DNA of 64,000 nucleotides from an uncultured Eubacteriales bacterium. GTDB lineage: Bacteria; Bacillota; Clostridia; Oscillospirales; CAG-272. Below the pieces are notes generated by a model. The model had not been told where the DNA came from, did not search any database, and saw only the letters and a list, made by a program, of their open reading frames with translations. Shown here piece after piece: positions 7,550 to 16,921 of the stretch. Within the stretch, counting starts at the first letter, position 1. Each line of letters opens with the position of its first letter. The translations under genes were made by a program, and so were the position numbers. The stretch is taken from the NCBI GenBank assembly GCA_934503195.1, contig CAKSVM010000004.1:1-64000 (forward strand), read 5' to 3'.

Positions 7550-8362
7550 TCAGACCTGCTCGCCGCCATCCGACGGCTTTTTGAGGTCGAACATATCCTC
7601 CACCGGGAATTTGTGATCGACCCGGCACTCAAAGTATTTCCGGCAGGCGTCGCGAAACTCGGTGACGTATTTCTCGGTCAGCGAGAATTTATAAATCCGC
7701 TTCTGCTCCGCGCCGAGTACATAGCGCATCGCGTCGAGCGTCGGCTGACTCAGCGGAATCAGCACCTCCTCGCCGGGAACCGCGTCATCACCGCTCATCC
7801 GCTCGCGGTTGTGCCTGAAAACGCAGTCATCGCAGATAAGGCATCCGTCGTCCGCGCTCAGGAAAAACCTGTTCCCATACTGCTTCCCACATTCACGGCA
7901 GGCCGAAAGATCGGGAGCCGCGCCGAAAAGCTGAATCATTTTGAGTTCGAACACCGCTTTCACTATCCTGAGATCCAGACGATTGTCATGAGTTATCAGC
8001 CAGAGCGAATTGAGAAGAAAAGTGAGCATTTCGTCGTCCGGCTGTTCCTCGACCATCATGTATTCCGCGACGCTCAGGAAGTAGGAGCCGAGGAGCAGAA
8101 CGTCATAATCCGAGCAGGAATCGAAATAATTCGCGATCCCGGTCGCTTCGTTGAAGCTGTGCGATCCGCTCTGACTTGTGTAGATCACGAACTCCGCGAT
8201 GCAGAATACCCGCGCCGGAATGCTGTATCGGTATATTCCGCGATTGTACCGCTTGACGGCGACCGAGAGCTTCCCGCGGCCGAAGGTGAGTATGTGGATA
8301 TACTTCAGGTTGTCCGCGCAGACGTATTCGCTGGCGACTATTCCGCGTACCGTTTCGAGCAT
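7550..8362 (-). CDS. recO: DNA repair protein RecO
   Basis: A 270-residue protein with the RecO layout: an N-terminal OB-fold (about 1-80; ILTFGRGKLSVAVK), a helical middle and a zinc-binding element CRECG...CLICDDC near residues 154-180 with four cysteines. RecO loads RecA onto SSB-coated single-stranded DNA with RecR and anneals strands. ATG 8362 directly abuts the era stop codon (TAAATG), so the two are co-translated; era-recO pairing is widespread in Firmicutes. Length is near the usual 240-260 residues. Confidence 0.93.
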   Translation of the reverse strand: MLETVRGIVASEYVCADNLKYIHILTFGRGKLSVAVKRYNRGIYRYSIPARVFCIAEFVIYTSQSGSHSFNEATGIANYFDSCSDYDVLLLGSYFLSVAEYMMVEEQPDDEMLTFLLNSLWLITHDNRLDLRIVKAVFELKMIQLFGAAPDLSACRECGKQYGNRFFLSADDGCLICDDCVFRHNRERMSGDDAVPGEEVLIPLSQPTLDAMRYVLGAEQKRIYKFSLTEKYVTEFRDACRKYFECRVDHKFPVEDMFDLKKPSDGGEQV

Positions 8363-9256
8363 TTATTCCTCGCTGAAGCCGAAATTGTTGAGGAGAGTCG
8401 GATTGTCGCGCCAGTTTTCCTTGACCTTTACCCAGAGATCAAGATGAACCTGCGTGCCGAAGAAGGCTTCCATGTCTTCTCTCGCCCACGTTCCGACCTT
8501 TTTAAGCTCGGCTCCGCCCTTTCCTATGATTATACCCTTGTGCGAATCCTTTTCGCAGAAGATTTCGGCGCGGATCTTGATTATCGTCGGCTTCTCCTCA
8601 AAGGCCTCGATGACGACGGCCGTTCCGTGCGGAATCTCGTCGTTGAGCGTTCTTAAGAGCTTCTCGCGGATTATCTCGGCCGCGATCGTCCTCTCGGGCT
8701 GATCGGTCACCATGTCTGGAGGGAAATACCACTCGCCCTCGTGAAGGAGCTTCGACGCCTCGTCGACGACGATATGAACGCCCTCGTCCTTTATCGCCGC
8801 CATCGGTATGACGGACTCGAAATCGCAGAGCGACGAATAGGCGATTATGCACTCGGCAACCTTTGTAGCGTTGACCGAGTCGGTCTTGTTTATAGCGAGG
8901 ATTATCGGCGTTCCCAGCTTTGTAAGACGGTCAATTATCGACCGCTCGACGTCCGAGACCGGCTTTGCTGCGTCGACGACGAGGATCGCCGCGTCAACGT
9001 CGCCGATCGTCGTGTTTATTGTCTTTACCATGAAATCGCCGAGCTTGTTCTGCGGCTTGAGCATTCCGGGGGTGTCCATGAAGACGAACTGATTTTCGCC
9101 CTCGGTGAGAATTCCGGTTATGCGGTTGCGGGTGGTCTGAGGTTTTTTTGAGACGATAGCGACCTTTTCGCCGAGAAGCGAATTGAGAAGCGTCGATTTT
9201 CCGACGTTCGGACGGCCGACTATCGCGATGAATCCGGTTTTTGTCATTTTTTTCAT
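8363..9256 (-). CDS. era: GTPase Era
   Basis: A 297-residue GTPase of the TrmE-Era family that binds the 3' end of 16S rRNA during 30S assembly. G1 is GRPNVGKST, the switch I stretch KPQTTRNRITG, G3 DTPG, G4 NKTD. The C-terminal KH domain shows IIIGKGGAELKKVG and the terminal WVKVKENWRDN. A second ATG four codons downstream is an alternative start; neither has a strong Shine-Dalgarno. It heads the era-recO-macro-HTH transcript, from a promoter at 9322-9350. Confidence 0.95.
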   Translation of the reverse strand: MKKMTKTGFIAIVGRPNVGKSTLLNSLLGEKVAIVSKKPQTTRNRITGILTEGENQFVFMDTPGMLKPQNKLGDFMVKTINTTIGDVDAAILVVDAAKPVSDVERSIIDRLTKLGTPIILAINKTDSVNATKVAECIIAYSSLCDFESVIPMAAIKDEGVHIVVDEASKLLHEGEWYFPPDMVTDQPERTIAAEIIREKLLRTLNDEIPHGTAVVIEAFEEKPTIIKIRAEIFCEKDSHKGIIIGKGGAELKKVGTWAREDMEAFFGTQVHLDLWVKVKENWRDNPTLLNNFGFSEE

Positions 9257-9321
9257 TCGCTTCCGCTAAAGGCGAAAGCTTCCCTTCTGAATATCTTCGC
9301 GGACATTCCACGCTTTATATT

Positions 9322-9350
9322 ATTATACCATAATCGGCCGGAAATTTCAA
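9322..9350 (-). promoter_or_regulatory. era promoter
   Basis: Minus-strand TTGAAA (9350-9345), 17-bp spacer, TATAAT (9327-9322). It starts immediately after the stop of the upstream oxidoreductase gene; no terminator is seen between them. Confidence 0.8.
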
Positions 9351-9359
9351 TAGAAAAGC

Positions 9360-11045
9360 TCAAATTTCTTCGATTCTGCGCACCGACGCGTCGCATAGGC
9401 GCGCGAGAAATTCATAGGCCGGCTCGCTTTCGCGCGGCTCAAATCCGCTTCTCAGTTTTTTCAGAAGCTCCGCCGATTCCACGTCGCGAAGCTCGCCGAG
9501 AATCCATACAGCGGCCGACTGCGGGAGCTTATCAGGCTCTGATTTTTCGTCGGTGACCGGCTTCGACGCGATTTCGCGGAGGATATCATAAACCCTTCCG
9601 GGGATCTTCCTTCCGAACATCCCGAGAATTCCGAGAATTATCGCCGCGTTTTCCCGCGTCTTGGGAAGGTCGAGCATCGACCCGAATTCGTCTTCGGGAT
9701 TTTCAGGCTTTCCTCCGAGCGCGAAGACGGCGGCCGCGCCGAATCTGTCCGAGGAGGTGAGTTTTTCAAGCTCCTCACGCGTTTCAGGAATCTTTTCGGG
9801 AGTCCGATCCATGAATCCGTCAAGCAGACTGATGACCGAGTCGCGCTCGTAATAAACTCCATCCGCGCGGAGTGCCTCACGAACCTTTGAGCTTTCAACC
9901 TCAGTAACCGGAATATTCTCTTTTATCGCGAAGAACGCGAGCTTCGCGGCCGCCTCGCCGAGACGCTCCATATCTTTTTTCATCCGAAGGCATCCGCAAA
10001 GCTCGTCGCCGACCGAAATTCCCTTATCCGCGACGATGAGATTCGAAATTCCGCGCGGCGTCATCATCCCGGCCGTCACCGGAACGCTGATTCCGAAGCC
10101 GCGCATCCTGCATCCGATCCACCAGAGCTTCTGTCCGAACGACACCGACATCAGATCCCCGCCGACGTGATCAATCGGAGAAAATCCGTAGAAAAGCGGT
10201 TCTCCGGGAAGCTCCCCGCGAAGATACGGAATCAGATCAAGCGTCTCGCGGCCGTAAATCCGCTCGGCATCGCGGTACCCCGGCATCTCAGCGACGATCA
10301 CCGTGCGGACTTTCTCACTGTATTTTTCGCGGAGAAAGGGCGGTTTTGCCCCGGTTTCGATGAGCATCCCGGAGAGTCTGTAGTCATCCTGAAGCTCTGA
10401 GGTTCTGTTTCCGCAGGCGACCGGAAGGTTTCGGACGAGCTTTCCCGAGATTGCGGCGCAGGTTCTCGTGAACTTCATTCTCGCGGCGTCGCGCTCGGTC
10501 CGGGTCGGAAGTCCCGCGCTCCGGACGACAATCTGATCTCCGGTCGAGTCGATTATAACCTTCGCCGCGATATTCACGCGCCCCGAGCCGTTACAGCACT
10601 CAACTCCGACGATCCGGTTGTCCTCGACGAAAACTCCTGTGACCGAGGTGTCAAAAAGCAGTCGACATCCGGCCTTTAACGCCTCGTCTTCAAGGACATA
10701 CGCCTTCGCCGCGCCGTGGATGAATCGGCTTCCGATCTCGGATTTCTCTTCTCCGGTGTGCGCGAAGAATGAGTCGCAGAGCTTCTGCGCGCGAAGGTCT
10801 ATCTTCTCAAAGCTTCCGCCCGGATTTCCCCACGAGTAGTCCCAGATTCCGCCGACGGTTCCGAGTCCGCCCGCCGAGCCGAGTACCTCGACTCCGATCG
10901 TGTCGAGTCCGCTTCCGGCTCCCGCGATCGCCGCCATCGCCCCGGCCGTTCCGAGTCCGGCGACCAGAAGTCCGCAGGAAAGCGCAAATTCGGGACGGCA
11001 CTCGCTCTTTTCGCATTTTCCGTTTACTATACGGCAGTAAAGCAT
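9360..11045 (-). CDS. FAD-dependent oxidoreductase
   Basis: A 561-residue protein of the FAD_oxidored group. The dinucleotide-binding motif is near residues 26-60 (LLVAGLGTAGAMAAIAGAG, GVEVLGSAGGLGTVGGIWD), with VIIDSTGD further on, typical of enzymes that reduce or oxidise a small substrate on FAD. The end (about 470-560) is helical with HEAT-like character (ENAAIILGILG, SAAVWILGELRD). GAGGAGGGAAG precedes ATG 11045, which overlaps the end of another FAD-type gene by 19 bases. Substrate unknown. The pair lies at the 3' end of an AraC/MutS-like gene series. Confidence 0.75.
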   Translation of the reverse strand: MLYCRIVNGKCEKSECRPEFALSCGLLVAGLGTAGAMAAIAGAGSGLDTIGVEVLGSAGGLGTVGGIWDYSWGNPGGSFEKIDLRAQKLCDSFFAHTGEEKSEIGSRFIHGAAKAYVLEDEALKAGCRLLFDTSVTGVFVEDNRIVGVECCNGSGRVNIAAKVIIDSTGDQIVVRSAGLPTRTERDAARMKFTRTCAAISGKLVRNLPVACGNRTSELQDDYRLSGMLIETGAKPPFLREKYSEKVRTVIVAEMPGYRDAERIYGRETLDLIPYLRGELPGEPLFYGFSPIDHVGGDLMSVSFGQKLWWIGCRMRGFGISVPVTAGMMTPRGISNLIVADKGISVGDELCGCLRMKKDMERLGEAAAKLAFFAIKENIPVTEVESSKVREALRADGVYYERDSVISLLDGFMDRTPEKIPETREELEKLTSSDRFGAAAVFALGGKPENPEDEFGSMLDLPKTRENAAIILGILGMFGRKIPGRVYDILREIASKPVTDEKSEPDKLPQSAAVWILGELRDVESAELLKKLRSGFEPRESEPAYEFLARLCDASVRRIEEI

Positions 11046-11764
11046 TTTCTTCCCTCCTCAAAAGCGGCGTCGGCGTTTTCGTACGCGGCCGACTGGACAT
11101 ATATAATTCCGTCCGACTCAGACATTCCTTTTTCTCCCCTGATATCGGTTTCATGCGCCGCCGCGGCGATTTTCCAACCGGGCGAAAGCTCCGCGATCCC
11201 CTTTTCAAAGCGCGACAAAGCCTCGATCCGGGGGGACGCTATGCCTTCCGAAAGCCTCAACGAGAGAAATCCCTCCGAAGCGAATCCGCCCGGAAAAGCC
11301 TCAAAGCCGTCGCAGAAAAGCCCGCCATCCCCCTCCGTCCTAGCGCAGATGAGATTATATCTCCGCCCGCCCGAGTGCGCGCGGGTGTCGATCACCCTTT
11401 CGCAGATCACGCTCCCGAAGCCGTTAGTACTGAAATATCCGACCTCAAAAAGTCCGCCATCGCGTTTTATCTCCGTCACGCGGCAGCAGAGCAGCATACC
11501 CGCACCCGAATCTCTGAGAAGTCCGCACATTACCGCGTCAAGCGCGGGAGTCGAAACTCCTTTTCCGACAAGTCCGCGCCTCATAAGCTCGCAGGCGACG
11601 ATTCCGCCGGATTTCACCGCTTCCATCGGCCGGAGAGTCCGCGTGTAATCCGACGCGAGATCGGCTCCGTTGTCGATAAGAACCACACTCTCTCCGCCCT
11701 CATAAGCGATTCCGCAGCCAAGCGTCGTCGCGCCGAGAACGGCGATCTTGAATTTTTTCGTCAT
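11027..11764 (-). CDS. Partner protein with FAD-dependent oxidoreductase N-terminal fold
   Basis: A 245-residue protein. It opens with a Rossmann-like strand (KIAVLGATTLGCGIAYEGG, then VVLIDNGADLASDY) and has VICERVIDTRAHSGGRRYN in the middle, reminiscent of the FAD_oxidored family. However the glycine motif is degenerate, so nucleotide binding is uncertain. Its stop lies inside the start of the 561-residue oxidoreductase gene (19-base overlap), so the two are likely made together and may form a complex. The Shine-Dalgarno is weak. It could be a non-catalytic paralogue of its neighbour. Confidence 0.55.
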   Translation of the reverse strand: MTKKFKIAVLGATTLGCGIAYEGGESVVLIDNGADLASDYTRTLRPMEAVKSGGIVACELMRRGLVGKGVSTPALDAVMCGLLRDSGAGMLLCCRVTEIKRDGGLFEVGYFSTNGFGSVICERVIDTRAHSGGRRYNLICARTEGDGGLFCDGFEAFPGGFASEGFLSLRLSEGIASPRIEALSRFEKGIAELSPGWKIAAAAHETDIRGEKGMSESDGIIYVQSAAYENADAAFEEGRKCFTAV

Positions 11765-11862
11765 AAATATAACTCACTTTCTTTTTTCGCGCCGGGTAGA
11801 CGCGCTGTTTTCGCGGGTGTGTGAGAGAAGCGGCAGTGCCGAAGACCCACGATATATGAAGG

Positions 11863-12387
11863 CTATCTGAGCTTCTTCGTAAAATAAAGATTCAGGCAGT
11901 CGTCATTCATATATTTTTCATAAGGCGCGCATGGGACGTCGTCATAATAAACTCCCGTGCCGTCCGGGATATATCCGCGTTTCACATACATTCTCTGCGC
12001 GCTGCCGTAGCCGCTGTGAAGTCCGACTCCGAGATATACGATATCCGAGTACTCAGAAGCCAACTTTTCCGCGGCGTCCATGAGTAAGCTTCCGATCCCG
12101 CGTCCGCGGAACTTTTCAAGTACGCCGAAATCGACGATTTCCGGAGGTCCGCGAAGCTTGGCCGGGCCGAATCCCGAGCTTTTATAGACATTCACATATC
12201 CGGCCGGAGCCGATTCAAAGAGCGCGCAGAGCGCGATCGCGCGTCCGGATTCGGCGTCTTCAAGCCTTGTGAGATATTTCTCGATAGACGCGTCCCAGCC
12301 CTGTCTGATTTCGCCCTCGGTGATAACCTCGGCATATTCGTATGTAAGGTCGCGTATCGACACTTTTTCGTCTTCGTAGTAAATCAT
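11863..12387 (-). CDS. GNAT family N-acetyltransferase
   Basis: A 174-residue protein with the GNAT acetyl-CoA motif A near residues 90-105 (VLEKFRGRGIGSLLMDAAE), preceded by the strand IVDFGVLEK and followed by YLGVGLHSGYGSAQRMYVKRG, which is motif B. It would transfer an acetyl group from acetyl-CoA to an unknown amine. ATG 12387 overlaps the stop of the upstream MutS-like gene (ATGA), so it belongs to that transcript. Confidence 0.85.
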   Translation of the reverse strand: MIYYEDEKVSIRDLTYEYAEVITEGEIRQGWDASIEKYLTRLEDAESGRAIALCALFESAPAGYVNVYKSSGFGPAKLRGPPEIVDFGVLEKFRGRGIGSLLMDAAEKLASEYSDIVYLGVGLHSGYGSAQRMYVKRGYIPDGTGVYYDDVPCAPYEKYMNDDCLNLYFTKKLR

Positions 12388-13850
12388 CTTAATTCCTTTC
12401 CGCCGATTCGTCCAACATGATCAGTTCCGAATTCGAGAACCGCCGCCTCGCCGTCCCTCATCAGCGGGAAAAGCTCAGCCGTCATGTGGGTAGTGATCAC
12501 ATAATCCGCGCCGATCCGCGAAAAATATCTCATCAGCCCGTGAAGTCCCGCCGCGCCCTCCTTGTACGCCGTCGTCTGGAAAGGCTCGTTGAAAAGCACA
12601 AGCGAATCCGAGAGATCCGAATCCACAAGCCCCGCGACCTTTCTTACCTCCTCCTCAAAGCCGCCGAAGGCGGGCGGAGCGTCGTTTTTCGGGGCATCAT
12701 CGTTTCCGCCCGCGAAAAGGATCACGATCCGGCGGTATATCCGCGTTCCGAAGCCCTTCGCCGGAACCGGAAGCCCGGCCTGCGCCAGAAGCGTAGCCGC
12801 GGCGAGCGACGTCAGAAACACCGTCTTACCGGAATTGTTCTTTCCGTAAATCACGATATTCCGGGTGTCCGGAATACTCTGCGGCACGATGTCCGCAAGG
12901 TTTTCACACTTTACGATAATGTCCGGCGGATACAGACAGTCGATGTTCCGCGCGCCGAAGGTCGGGAAGGAGACCGGAATCCCGCGCTTTTTGAGATATC
13001 CGACATAAGATATTGCGCATTCGTAGAAATCGAGGTCGGCCGAGAGATCCGCGAAGGCTCCGAGAAGCTGTCCCGAAGCGTTGTCAAGCTCGGACGCGAG
13101 AAACGAGAACGGAATCGCCGCGAGCTTTTCATAGATTTCACGCCCGTATGTGCCGAACGCGACGCGGCCGTTGTCAGGCGGTGCGGCGCGCTCCTCTTTT
13201 CTCCTGAAAATCGAGCGTTTTTCCGGCTTTTTCAGCGTGAAGTGATGTTCGCAGAGTTCTGCCCCGACAACGCCACCGTCGCCGAGTTTGATTCTCACAT
13301 CGGTCGGAAGGATCGACTCGCGGTATTCGAGCATTCCGCAGAGCTTCTGGAGCTTCGCGAATTCCTCTTTGCCACAGAATTCCAAGTGCTTTCCGAAGAA
13401 ATCCGAAAGTCCGCGAGACTTAACACCGCAGGAGGAATATCCGGCGAGCGTCCGGATTTTTCCGAGAATATCGCAGAGAATCCCGGCCGAAACGCGGCAT
13501 CCGGCCTTCATCACGTCCGGGGAAAGCCCCGTGACGCCGCTGACCGAATTCTTCATCCGCTCGCGCTTTGCCGTCATGAAATTCCTTTTCGTACGGTCAA
13601 ACTCGTCCGAGACCTCGCGTATCCGCTCAAAAAGCCCCGGATGGTCAAGAAAATCGGTCAGAATCTCCTGTCTGTAGCTGATCTCATCCGGATTTGTGAG
13701 CGGCGACGACACGACGCCAAGAAAATTCCCGGTTTTTTCAGCGTCGATCATAAAAACCGAAAAAACCTCGTCAAGCTTCGCGGCGCGGCAGATTTCGCGG
13801 TCTCCCGGAAGCTCCGGGCGGTCACTCAGATAAAGCAGATCAAATTTCAC
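12384..13850 (-). CDS. MutS-like ATPase (second of a pair)
   Basis: A 488-residue protein with an N-terminal helical region and a C-terminal MutS domain V ATPase. Walker A is GKNNSGKTV near residue 340 and Walker B is SLVLFNEPF, followed by YVITTHMT, the His loop. There is no mismatch-binding domain I and no Smr nuclease domain, so it is not MutS1 or MutS2. The middle ATPase loop (FGTRIYRRIVILFAGG) is divergent, suggesting weakened catalysis. I use GTG 13850, preceded by AAAGGAGAGG; it overlaps the upstream MutS-like gene by 11 bases. Probably it forms a heterodimer with that neighbour; the biological role is unknown. Confidence 0.8.
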   Translation of the reverse strand: MKFDLLYLSDRPELPGDREICRAAKLDEVFSVFMIDAEKTGNFLGVVSSPLTNPDEISYRQEILTDFLDHPGLFERIREVSDEFDRTKRNFMTAKRERMKNSVSGVTGLSPDVMKAGCRVSAGILCDILGKIRTLAGYSSCGVKSRGLSDFFGKHLEFCGKEEFAKLQKLCGMLEYRESILPTDVRIKLGDGGVVGAELCEHHFTLKKPEKRSIFRRKEERAAPPDNGRVAFGTYGREIYEKLAAIPFSFLASELDNASGQLLGAFADLSADLDFYECAISYVGYLKKRGIPVSFPTFGARNIDCLYPPDIIVKCENLADIVPQSIPDTRNIVIYGKNNSGKTVFLTSLAAATLLAQAGLPVPAKGFGTRIYRRIVILFAGGNDDAPKNDAPPAFGGFEEEVRKVAGLVDSDLSDSLVLFNEPFQTTAYKEGAAGLHGLMRYFSRIGADYVITTHMTAELFPLMRDGEAAVLEFGTDHVGRIGGKELR

Positions 13851-15273
13851 GCGTTTCACCTCTCCTTTCGAGCGAATCGGAATCAAGGCGGTACTTTTTC
13901 AGGATATCTAGCGCGTAGGAACCCTCTCCGGGACGCGATTTCACGACGCGGAAGGTGCGCTCGTTCGATTCACCGTCGACCATCGCGCGGAGAAGTCCGA
14001 AATCCTTCGTGTACGCGACTCCGGCGAAATGCGTAACGAAAAGCCCGGACGCGCCTTTTTGCGTAAGCTTTCCGGCCATTTCGAGCGCGCGCTCCGAGCC
14101 GAGCGAATCGTTAGTCCCCGCGAACGCCTCGTTTATCAGCACGAAGCTCTCGGCGTCGGCCGTGTCGGTTATCGCGTCGGCACGCTGGCACTCGTCGACA
14201 AAGCGTCCGGTCGAGATCGAAAGCTCGTCGGCCGGAAAATGCGTAAAAAGCTTCCGGAATGGATAAATCTCCGCTTTTTCGGCGAAAATCGGCGCGCCGC
14301 CGAGGAAAAGTATCAGATTCACGCCTACAGCGCGGAGAAAGGTCGTCTTGCCTCCACCGTTCGCGCCGACAACAAACGAGAATCTGTATCTATCCGAAAG
14401 CTCCGCGTCGTTCGGTACGATCCTTCCCGAGTCGATCAGCGTCACGTCAAAGAGCTTTTCGGCCGTGAATTCATGTTCTGACGAAATCTCCGGAAAGCAG
14501 ACCGGAATTCCCTTCTCCCGTGCTTTTTTCGAAAGCTCCGCGAGATTCAGGAAGAAATCGAACTCCCGTATAAGCCCGGCAAGCTCATCGACCTCGGCTT
14601 CAAGAAAGGAAATCCGCGGGTCGTTATCGGTGACCTTCCCGGCAAAGTCGGGGAAAAGCCGGGTCACCGCGTCCTCCAGCGTCTTTTCGGAACCGAGCCT
14701 CGGCCCTGTGTCGGCGAGCGGTTCGAGTCCGAGCTTTGTCTCATATTCACGCAGTTCTGTGAGATATCCCGGATCTTCGGCGCGGGTGAGCGTCGTTTCC
14801 GAGGAGAACGTCAGGACGAATTCCGATGAGCGCGAGAGCTTTTCGCGCGTGTCCGAGACGAACTCCGAAACCGCGCTTCTCCGCTCCGGCAGAATATCCG
14901 CCGCGTTCGATGAAATCCGGTCGGTAAGTCCGCATCCATGAAGCTCCGTGAGCCTTTCAAGGCAGGTGAGATATTTCTCGGCCACAAGCACGCGCGAAAG
15001 CGCGCGGGTGAGAATCCCCTCGCGGAGCTTATAACGCTTATATTCGTCGCGGAGCAGGTCAAGCTCGCGCCTCGCGTCAGAAAACCGCGTGGAATATTCA
15101 GGATTTTCAAGGAGACTGAAAAGCTCCTGCCGCCTTTTTATCTCGTCCGCGCCGGGAAGCCCAGCGAGAACCGAAAGCGTACTCTCGGGGAGAATCGACG
15201 AAAAGCGCAGATCCGAAAACACGTTTTCGGGGATCACATTATCCGCGAAGTCAGATAAAAGCCGTCCGATCAT
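13840..15273 (-). CDS. MutS-like ATPase (first of a pair)
   Basis: A 477-residue protein. The first 280 residues are helical, like the MutS lever/core, and the last 180 are a MutS domain V ATPase: Walker A GANGGGKTTF, the loop ELSISTGRFVDECQRADAI, Walker B SFVLINEAFAGTND and the His loop GLFVTHFAG. Mismatch-recognition and Smr domains are absent. ATG 15273 has AAGGAG upstream; the frame itself opens at 15297. It overlaps the upstream membrane-protein gene by 23 bases and the downstream MutS-like gene by 11. Known MutS-like proteins of this short form have no agreed function; ATP-driven DNA clamping is the natural guess. Confidence 0.82.
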   Translation of the reverse strand: MIGRLLSDFADNVIPENVFSDLRFSSILPESTLSVLAGLPGADEIKRRQELFSLLENPEYSTRFSDARRELDLLRDEYKRYKLREGILTRALSRVLVAEKYLTCLERLTELHGCGLTDRISSNAADILPERRSAVSEFVSDTREKLSRSSEFVLTFSSETTLTRAEDPGYLTELREYETKLGLEPLADTGPRLGSEKTLEDAVTRLFPDFAGKVTDNDPRISFLEAEVDELAGLIREFDFFLNLAELSKKAREKGIPVCFPEISSEHEFTAEKLFDVTLIDSGRIVPNDAELSDRYRFSFVVGANGGGKTTFLRAVGVNLILFLGGAPIFAEKAEIYPFRKLFTHFPADELSISTGRFVDECQRADAITDTADAESFVLINEAFAGTNDSLGSERALEMAGKLTQKGASGLFVTHFAGVAYTKDFGLLRAMVDGESNERTFRVVKSRPGEGSYALDILKKYRLDSDSLERRGETREI

Positions 15274-15832
15274 TCTGAATCTCCTTTTCAATATCACTTA
15301 TAAGTTTTGAAAGCGACGCGATATACATTTCGTTCACCGTCTCGCCCGCGCTGATTATCCGCTGTTCCGACTTCGATTGGTAATTTATCTGCATACAGAC
15401 CGGATGCACAAGCAGAACCGGGACAAATCGCTTTCCGTACCACTCATCGTCAAAATTATGCCGGAAATCTATCGAAAGCGGCTTTTTCGCCGAGTCGACC
15501 GGAATCCGCGAAAACATTCCGGCCGCGAAGGCGATGTAATTCCGTATAATATACTCCGAGTCGTCGGTCAGAATAAGCTCGGATCTCCGGCTCTTCATCT
15601 CAAAAAGCTTGACCGCGCGGATGGTTCCGGCCGTTTCAAGACAGAAATCGCATTTTTTCCCGATTCTCAGCCCGAAAAGCCAGAGCGGACGCGTTTTATG
15701 GAGCTTTACCCTTCCATCGGCGCAGAGCTTTCTTATCCTGATTGCGAGACTGACACGCTTGAATATCACTCTGATATACGGAAAGAGATATATAATAACC
15801 GCGATAATCACGGCAATGAGAAGTGTTTTCAT
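15251..15832 (-). CDS. Single-pass membrane protein of unknown function
   Basis: A 193-residue protein with one N-terminal hydrophobic segment (residues 2-20, LLIAVIIAVIIYLFPYI) and a basic, then mixed, cytoplasmic or extracellular part containing a CDFC pair (KKCDFCLETAG). No family is recognised. ATG 15832 overlaps the stop of the AraC gene (ATGA) and the 3' end overlaps the first MutS-like gene by 23 bases. The strict coupling suggests it works with the MutS-like pair, perhaps anchoring them at the membrane; that is inference. Confidence 0.65.
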   Translation of the reverse strand: MKTLLIAVIIAVIIYLFPYIRVIFKRVSLAIRIRKLCADGRVKLHKTRPLWLFGLRIGKKCDFCLETAGTIRAVKLFEMKSRRSELILTDDSEYIIRNYIAFAAGMFSRIPVDSAKKPLSIDFRHNFDDEWYGKRFVPVLLVHPVCMQINYQSKSEQRIISAGETVNEMYIASLSKLISDIEKEIQNDRTAFI

Positions 15833-16902
15833 TCAACTGATCTCCTTTCGTTCGTCTGATCATCACAGGCCTTCCTTCGCGCCTCGTCGCGCCATTCCTT
15901 CGGCGAGAGATTCTTGACTCTCCGGAATATCCTGTGAAAATGCTCGTTCGAGTTGAATCCGACCCTGAGTCCGATCTCGGTCACGGTGAGGTCGGAGGTC
16001 GCGAGAAGTTTCGCGGCCGCCTCGATCCGCGCGTCGTTTATAAGCCCGGTAAAGGTCTTCCCGGTCGCGGTCTTTATGATGCTGCAAAACTGACTGCGCG
16101 AATATCCGGCCGCCGATGCGGCCTCGTTCAGCGTCAGCGTCGCGTAATTCTCTCGGATATTGTGTATCATGCTTCCGACCGTCGCGCCTCGCCTTATGTC
16201 GTCGCTGACAAGCCGCGCGGTGCCGACGTATTTCCGCATCAGGCGGCAGAAGAACTCGGTCAAAAGCGCGTCAAGGAAGGTCGGCGAATAGGCTTCACGG
16301 TTTATGACCTCGCGGTAGAGCTTGAGGATTGTCTCCTTCAGCTCGCGGTCGTCCGGCGCGGCGAAAAGCACGTAGCTCTCGGGGCAGCCGCAGTAGATCG
16401 AGCTTCTGAAGAAGTTCGAGAGCAGGTTATCCTCGCCGATTATCGAGAAGAACGCGCGGTCAAAGGTCGATTTTCTGACATAGAGCTTGATTATGTGGCA
16501 GTCGTCGGAAAAGACGTTGAGTCTGTGATGAGTCTTTGGCGCGAGGAGGAGAATATCGCCGTTTTTCAGCGGAAGATCGCCGCCGTGAAGCGTTATCGTG
16601 CATTCGCCGCCAAGGCAGTGGCAGAGCTGAAAATAGTCGTGGCAGTGGATCTCATGAAAATCGTATCTGAAATGGTGCGTGACGTAGATATTCGTCATCC
16701 AGAAATCGCGCTCCAGCTCCCGCGTCGGATGCTCCCAGAAGGGTTCCAGCACGCCGGAAAGCCAGAGCTCACGGAAAAGAAGTTCGAATTTATTGAACTT
16801 TGTCACGTATTCCTCAACCTCTGAGATGTCATCGAATCTGAGCGTTTCGCGGGTCTCAAGAAAATCAGTCAGTATATCGGCCTTTCTGTCGCGCTTTTCC
16901 AT
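15829..16902 (-). CDS. AraC family transcriptional regulator
   Basis: A 357-residue regulator. Residues about 60-170 form a cupin-like sensing domain (HFRYDFHEIHCHDYFQLCH, NGDILLLAPKTHHRLN). The last 100 residues are the double HTH: LTLNEAASAAGYSRSQFCSI and LTVTEIGLRVGFNSNEHFHR then LSPKEWRDE. GGAGGTGG lies before ATG 16902. It is the first gene of the minus-strand series that includes the MutS-like pair, so it may control its own transcript; the ligand, probably a small sugar by family habit, is unknown. Confidence 0.9.
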   Translation of the reverse strand: MEKRDRKADILTDFLETRETLRFDDISEVEEYVTKFNKFELLFRELWLSGVLEPFWEHPTRELERDFWMTNIYVTHHFRYDFHEIHCHDYFQLCHCLGGECTITLHGGDLPLKNGDILLLAPKTHHRLNVFSDDCHIIKLYVRKSTFDRAFFSIIGEDNLLSNFFRSSIYCGCPESYVLFAAPDDRELKETILKLYREVINREAYSPTFLDALLTEFFCRLMRKYVGTARLVSDDIRRGATVGSMIHNIRENYATLTLNEAASAAGYSRSQFCSIIKTATGKTFTGLINDARIEAAAKLLATSDLTVTEIGLRVGFNSNEHFHRIFRRVKNLSPKEWRDEARRKACDDQTNERRSVE

Positions 16903-16921
16903 ACAACCACCTCCGTTTTAC

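Noticed and set aside
7469..8656. Plus-strand frame of about 395 codons
   Set aside because: Runs antisense to recO and era, which are certain genes.
10769..11824. Plus-strand frame of about 350 codons
   Set aside because: Antisense to the two FAD-type genes; low-complexity Arg/Ser-rich translation.
12417..14036. Long plus-strand open frame of 539 codons
   Set aside because: It lies opposite the two MutS-like genes, has an arginine-rich composition without domains, and no start signals. It is a shadow of the codon bias on the other strand.
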